DNA of 64,000 bases. It comes from Theropithecus gelada. Taxonomy: Eukaryota; Chordata; Mammalia; Primates; Cercopithecidae. The number at the start of each line of letters is the position of its first letter. Position 1 is the first letter of the stretch. This document shows positions 59,095 to 64,000 of the stretch, in pieces. Where the stretch lies: assembly GCF_003255815.1 (NCBI RefSeq), contig NC_037681.1, positions 83,457,578 to 83,521,577 on the forward strand. Direction: 5' to 3'. The notes under the pieces were generated by a model that was not told the DNA's origin, did no database searches, and saw only the letters and a list, made by a program, of their open reading frames with translations. Made by a program: the position numbers and the translations under genes.

Positions 59095-59700
59095 GAGTTG
59101 CTTTTCATGTTGTATATTAAAAAAACTTTCACTAAGGATTTTAAAGATTTCCTCTTATGTTTTCATTGGATTGTTTATAATTTTAGCTTTCACATTTAGG
59201 TCTGTGATCCACTTGGAGTTAAATTGTGTTATGTTCAAGGTTAGATTGAAATTATTTTGTCTTTTTTTTAAGCATATTGATACCCAGTCATTCCAGCACT
59301 ACATGTTAAACAGACTGTCGTTTCTCTTCTAAGTTGCCTTTTTCACTTTTGTTGAAAGGTAATTTACTGTATATGTGTCCATCTCTTTTCAGACTCTGTT
59401 CCAGTGATTTGTTTGTCTATCTTTACAGAGTATCACACTATCTTCATTACTGTTGCTTTATCATAAGTCTTACAGTCAGAGAGTGTAAGTTTGTCATCTT
59501 GTTCTTTTTCAGTTATCTTGGCTATTTTAGATCCTTTGCATTTCCATATGAATTTTAGCATCAGCTTCTCAATTTCAACTGGGATTCTTTGGATGTGTAG
59601 TATACAAGTATTGCACACCTTTTATCCAGCTTATTCCCAAGTATTTCATTCTTGCAAATGGTAATATTGAAATTCAACTTTACATTTTGAGCTAATTCTA
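59095..59700 (-). repeat. Old L1M ORF2 fragment, minus strand
   Basis: ATTACTGTTGCTTTATCATA, TTCAGTTATCTTGGCTATTT, then GCATTTCCATATGAATTTTA, is the inverse of L1 ORF2 (minus frame: PVEIEKLMLKFIWKCKG). Confidence 0.75.
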
Positions 59701-59729
59701 GATTTACATGTATTTTAAGAAATAATACA

Positions 59730-60976
59730 AGTGCTGGGAAAATTGGCTAGCCGTAAGTAGAAAGCTGAAACTGGATCCTTTCCTTACTCCTTATACGAAA
59801 ATTAATTCAAGATGGATTAGAGACTTAAATGTTAGACCTAAAACCATAAAAACCCTAGAAGAAAACCTAGGTAATACCATTCAGGACATAGGCATGGGCA
59901 AGGACTTCCTGTCTAAAACACCAAAAGCAACAGCAACAAAAGCCAAAATTGACAAATGGAATCTAATTAAACTAAAGAGCTTCTGCACAGCAAAAGAAAC
60001 TACCATCAGAGTGAACAGGCAACCTACAGAATGGGAGAACATTTTTGCAATCTACTCATCTGACAAAGGGCTAATATCCAGAACCTACAAAGAACTCAAA
60101 CAAATTTACAAGAAAAAAACAAACAACCCCATCAAAAAGTGGGCAAAGGATATGAACAGACATTTCTCAAAAGAAGACATGCATACAGCCTACAGACACA
60201 TGAAAAAATGCCCATCATCACTTCCATCAGAGACATGCATATCAAAACCACAATGAGATACCATCTCACACCAGTCAGAATGACAATCATTAAAAAATCA
60301 GGAAACAACAGGTGCTGGAGAGGATGTGGAGAAATAGGAACACTTTTACACTGTTGGTGGAACTGTTAACTAGTTCAACCATTGTGGAAAACAGTGTGGT
60401 GATTCCTCAAGGATCTCGAACTAGAAATACCTTTGACCCAGCCATCCAATTACTGGGTATATACCCAAAGGATTATAAATCATGCTGCTATAAAGACACA
60501 TGCACACGTATGTTTATTGTGGCACTATTTACAATAGCAAAGACTTGGAATCAACCCAAATGTCCATCAGTGACAGAGTGGATTAAGAAAATGTGGCACA
60601 TATACACCATGGAATACTATGCAGCCATGAAAAAGGATCAGTTCATGTCTTTTGTAGGGACATGGATGCAGCTGGAAACCATCATTCTCAGCAAAGTATC
60701 GCAAGAACAGAAAACCAAATACCACATGTTCTCACTCATAGGTGGGAATTGAACAATGAGATCACTTGGACACAGGAAGGGAAACATCACTCTCCAGGGC
60801 CTATTGTGGGGAAGGGACAGAGGGGAGGGATAGCATTAGGAGATATACCTAAAGTAAATGACGAGTTAATGGGTGCAGCACACCAACATGGCACATGTTT
60901 ACATATGTAACAAACCTGCACGTTGTGCACGTGTACCCTAGAACTTAAAATATAATAATAATAATAATAATAATAA
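59730..60976 (+). mobile_element. 5'-truncated L1PA, ORF2 3' part and 3' UTR
   Basis: It begins in ORF2 (AAAATTGGCTAGCCGTAAGT) and passes through DKWNLIKLKSFCTAKETTIR and CWRGCGEIGTLLHCWWNC to an ORF2 stop at 60752. The L1PA 3' UTR (CGTTGTGCACGTGTACCCTA) and an AAT-rich tail at 60950-60976 follow. Frameshifts near 60230-60320 split the frame. Confidence 0.9.
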
Positions 60977-61606
60977 AGAAAACTCCCCTTTGATTAGCTC
61001 CTAGGGCTAACAGGGGCATTAAAAGTGAAAGATAAAAAAGCTGGGGAAAAAAAGAAAAAAGAAAGAAATTATACAAAGAGATCCCATGTGTACTTTATCC
61101 AGTTTTTCCCAGTAGAAACACCTTGCCAAGCTCTAGTACAATATCACAACCAGGATATTGACATCGTTACAGTCAAGATACAAAACATTTCTTTCACTGC
61201 AAGAATACCTGGAGTTGCCCATTTACAGCCAAAATCCACTTCTATAGTTTTGTCATTTCAAGAATGTAATATAAATGGAACCATGTAGTATTATTTCAGG
61301 AATTTATATTTCAAGAATGTAATATCAATTGAATCATATTACCTTTTGGAACTGACTTTTTTTCACTCAGCATAATTATTTGGAGATTCATCTGGGTTTT
61401 GCATGTATCAATAGCTCATTCCTTTTTATTACTAAGCAGTATTTCATGATACGGTTATACCACAGTTTGTTTAATCACTCACCTGTTGAAGGACATCTGA
61501 TTGTTTCCTGTTTGGGGCTCTTGTGGATAAAATGCTGCAAACATTTGTGTACCAATTTTTGTGTGATTAAAAGTTTTCTTTTCTCTGGCATTAAATGCCA
61601 GGAAGC

Positions 61607-61906
61607 GGCCGGGCGCGGTGGCTCAAGCCTGTAATCCCAGCACTTTGGGAGGCCGAGATGGGCGGATCACGAGGTCAGGAGATCGAGACCATCCTGGCTA
61701 ACACGGTGAAACCCCGTCTCTACTAAGAAATACAAAAAATAGCCGGGCGAGGTGGCAGCGCCTGTAGTCCCAGCTACTCGGGAGGCTGAGGCCGGAGAAT
61801 GGCGTGAACCCGGGAGGCGGAGCTTGTAGTGAGCTGAGATCCGGCCACTGCACTCCAGCCTGGGCGACAGCGCGAGACTCCGTCTCAAAAAAAAAAAAAA
61901 AATAAA
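61607..61906 (+). repeat. AluY, Old World monkey type, with intact target duplication
   Basis: It starts GGCCGGGCGCGGTGGCTCAA and still has most CpG sites. Diagnostic spots are CTCAAGCCTGTAATCC, GGGCGAGGTGG and GAGATCCGGCCACTGCAC. A perfect 15-bp duplication, TAAATGCCAGGAAGC, lies at 61592-61606 and 61907-61921. It is the youngest-looking insertion in the window. Confidence 0.96.
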
Positions 61907-62164
61907 TAAATGCCAGGAAGCTTGGGGTTGTATAGTTAGTTGCCTGTTTAGTTTTCTAAGAAACTGCCAAATGATTTTCTTAGAGTGGCTGTGACTTTTT
62001 ATATTCCCACCAGCAATGTATGATTGATCCAGATTCTCTCCATCCTCCCCAGCATTTAGTGTTGTCATTATTTTGTATTTTAGCTATTCTGATATGTGTG
62101 TGGTGATATCTCACTGTTGCTTTAGTGTGTATTTCCCTAAAGGCTAATGATTTTGAACTCTCTT

Positions 62165-62513
62165 AATCATCTTAGGCTGCTATAACACAATACCATAAAG
62201 TGGTTGACTTAAGCAGCAGTCACAGTTTTGGAGACTGGAAAGTCTGAGTCACCAGCAGATTTGGTGTCTGGTGAGGGTCTGCTTCATGGTTTAGAGATGG
62301 CAGTCTTCTCACAGTGTCCTCACCTCCTTGAGAAAGGAAGCCAGCATTCTCTGGACTCTTAGAAGGACGCTAATCCATTAATAAGGAGTCTAGCCTTATG
62401 ACCTCATCTAAGCCTAATTACTTTCCAAAGACTATCTCCTAGTACCATTTCATTAAGGGTTAAGCGTTTCAACTTACGAATTTTGGGGGGACACAAGCAT
62501 CCAGTTCATAACA
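62165..62513 (-). repeat. MaLR LTR (MLT1-like), minus strand, inside L1M
   Basis: Starts GGCTGCTATAACACAATACC and ends GAATTTTGGGGGGACACAAG, CATCCAGTTCATAACA: the inverse of an MLT1/MST LTR. Confidence 0.8.
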
Positions 62514-62639
62514 AACATCTTTCTTGAGTGTATTTGATATCTGTCTGTCCTCTTTGGTGAAATGTCTGTCAGTGCCTTTTGCCCATTTTCTAATTAAATT
62601 ATTTGCTATTGCATTATTATTGATTTCCTACAAGTTAAC

Positions 62640-62790
62640 TTTAATCTCTCTAGTTTTTGTTCCTGACTGAAGTTTATTTTGTCCTAGAGGAGGAACATTT
62701 GGCAATGTCTATATATGCCTTTAATTGTCACACGAGAAGAAAGGGAATGTTACTGGCATCTAGTGGAAGAATTTGTGTAGACTGAGTTCA
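62640..62790. repeat. Possible short hAT-type DNA element
   Basis: GAGGAACATTTGGCAATGTC and TGTTACTGGCATCTAGTGG recall a common non-autonomous DNA transposon of mammals. The family name is uncertain. Confidence 0.4.
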
Positions 62791-63624
62791 TTTGTTCTTT
62801 AAATGTTTGGGAGAATTAACCAACGAAGCCATGTGGACCTGGAGTTTTCTTTGGGGTAAAGTTTTCAGCTACAAGTTAAATTTCTATAATAGAGGTATTT
62901 AGGTAATTTGTGTGTATGTGAAAGAACTTTCGTAGTTTATATCTTCCAAAGAGTTTGTCCATTTCATCTCAGTTGTCAAATTAATTGGCATAAAGATGTT
63001 CGTAATTTTCTTTTATTTAAATCTTGTTGATATCTGTAGAATCTGTAGTGATATTGCCTCTCTCATTTCTGATACTAGTAATTTGTGTTTTCACTTTCTT
63101 TTTTACCCCAATCAGTCTGGCTCGAGATTTATCCAGTTTACTCATCTTTTCAAGACCTAGCTGGTCATTTCACTGATTTTTTTTTCTCTATTTTTTTCTT
63201 TCTGTTTCATTGACTTCTACGCCAATCTTTATTACTTCCTTCTTAGTTTCTTAAGATGGAGGCTGAGGTAACACCTTTATTCTTTTTTAATATAGGTATT
63301 CAGTACTGTATATATCCTGGTAAGACTTATTTTACCTGTACAAGTTTTGATATATTGTGTTTGTATTTACATTCAGGTCAAAATACTTCCTAATTTTTTT
63401 ATTTGTTTTGGGTCTTGGGTTATTTAGAGGTATCATTTAGTCTCAAGTACTTGTGAGTTTTCAAAATATCTTTCTCTTCTTGATTTCTAACTTAATTCCC
63501 TTGTGGTTAGAAAATTTATTTCATGATCTAACTCTCTTAAATTTGCTTTGTGGCCCTGAATATGATTGTCTTGGTAAATGTTTTATGTGCATATGAAAGA
63601 AATCTGTATTATTCCCTGGTCAGG

Positions 63625-63725
63625 TTTGTTTTGCTTCACCTCATATATCACTGATATATCCCAGTGCCTAGAACCAGTGGTTGACACTTAGTAATGTCTT
63701 AATGCATTTTTGTTGAATGCATACA
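63625..63725 (+). repeat. L2 3'-end fragment
   Basis: CCCAGTGCCTAGAACCAGTG, then ACACTTAGTAATG and TTTTTGTTGAATGCAT, resembles the L2 terminus. Confidence 0.55.
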
Positions 63726-63928
63726 TGTATGTGCTAAATCAAATATTTAACTAAAAAGAGTTGAACTCAATGCTGTGGGCCTAGATCAGAGGAAATCATG
63801 TGTGAATAAATTCTTTTTAAAAAAATTTTCCATAGATTTAGGAGTACAAGTACCATTTTGTTACATGACTATATTGTGTAGTGGGAATTCTGGGCTTTTA
63901 GTGTAATCAATAAATTCTTGTGAACAGA

Positions 63929-64000
63929 GCCTTTTTTTTCCCCCCCTTGAGACCAGGTCTCACGCTGTCACCTAGGCTGGAGTGCAGTGGCACGATCTTG
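63929..64000 (-). repeat. Alu, minus strand, cut by the window end
   Basis: A T/C run is followed by GAGACCAGGTCTCACGCTGT and CAGGCTGGAGTGCAGTGG-type sequence (here TAGGCTGGAG). The 5' part lies beyond the window. Confidence 0.9.

Larger units (their letters stand above)
61040..63620 (-). mobile_element. Old L1M, minus strand, 3' UTR to mid-ORF2, with AluY and MLT1-like insertions
   Basis: Inverse L1 blocks run in order: AACTGACTTTTTTTCACTCA, TATTCCCACCAGCAATGTAT, TTTTGAACTCTCTTAATCAT, CTGGAGTTTTCTTTGGGGTA and TTGTCCATTTCATCTCAGTT. After those come AGATGGAGGCTGAGGTAAC and CTTAATTCCCTTGTGGTTAG. It is interrupted at 61607-61906 and about 62165-62513, and probably by a short element at 62640-62790. 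Confidence 0.8.
28949..64000 (+). other. EHBP1: EHBP1 intron (5' part, at least 35 kb), repeat dense
   Basis: From the donor at 28949 to the window end I find no open segment that continues EHBP1 into its CH domain. More than half of the interval is recognisable L1, Alu, MaLR, L2 or MIR sequence, listed separately. The rest is AT-rich unique DNA. Open reading frames over 60 codons here are pieces of L1 or Alu or are by chance. Confidence 0.85.

Noticed and set aside
28949..64000. Search for the EHBP1 calponin-homology exon
   Set aside because: No segment encoding a CH domain start (an SLLVWC-type motif) was found; it must lie beyond the window.
1..64000. CRISPR arrays, tRNA, snRNA or other structural RNA genes, bacterial-type operons
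   Set aside because: No regularly spaced repeat-spacer pattern, cloverleaf or snRNA start was seen. The DNA is intronic primate sequence.

Overview
The window is primate genomic DNA lying inside one protein-coding gene on the + strand. Four short exons with canonical AG/GT borders and matching reading phase encode a continuous acidic, NPF-rich stretch that I recognise as the linker between the N-terminal C2-like domain and the calponin-homology domain of EHBP1 (EH domain-binding protein 1). The exons are at 16460-16564, 17217-17339, 22600-22840 and 28762-28948. Everything else is intron: the tail of a long upstream intron (1-16459), introns of 652, 5260 and 5921 nt, and at least 35 kb of the next intron running off the right edge. 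The start codon, C2 domain, CH domain, coiled coil and stop codon all lie outside the window.

The repeat content places the species. The many Alu elements show an anthropoid primate. The youngest one (61607-61906) carries the bases I associate with the Old World monkey AluY lineage: CAAGCCTGTAAT near the 5' end, GGGCGAGGTGG at the start of the right arm, and GAGATCCGGCCACTGCAC where human AluY has GAGATCGCGCCACTGCAC. I therefore favour a cercopithecid (macaque, baboon, green monkey or relative) over human or another ape; this is inference from one element.

Layout. 1-16459: intron with old L1, MaLR and L2 debris, a 192-bp tandem duplication (10342-10700), and a Tigger1 DNA transposon (11198-15326) split by an ERV1 LTR resembling LTR12/HERV9 (about 12797-14767, with six 71-bp tandem units) and by an MLT1-like LTR (14885-15262). 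16460-28948: the exon cluster, with ten full or partial Alus and L1M fragments in its introns. 28949-64000: a repeat-dense intron. It includes a near-full-length old L1 (29225-36900) that has taken in a THE1/MST LTR, an Alu and a 5'-truncated L1PA; an L1 fragment with a twin-priming type inversion (42929-44530); a 76-bp inverted repeat with 96% arm identity (47395-47470 / 47829-47904); an L1PA 3' end (59730-60976); and an antisense L1M carrying the young AluY and an MLT1-like LTR (61040-63620).

The exons work as one unit. They supply five Asn-Pro-Phe motifs, the ligand of EH domains, through which EHBP1 is known to bind EHD proteins in endocytic recycling. The first exon is 105 nt (35 codons) with a weak donor and looks like a skippable cassette. 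I found no operon, CRISPR, structural RNA gene or new multi-gene system. The most unusual items are the nested transposons, the inverted repeat and the cassette exon.
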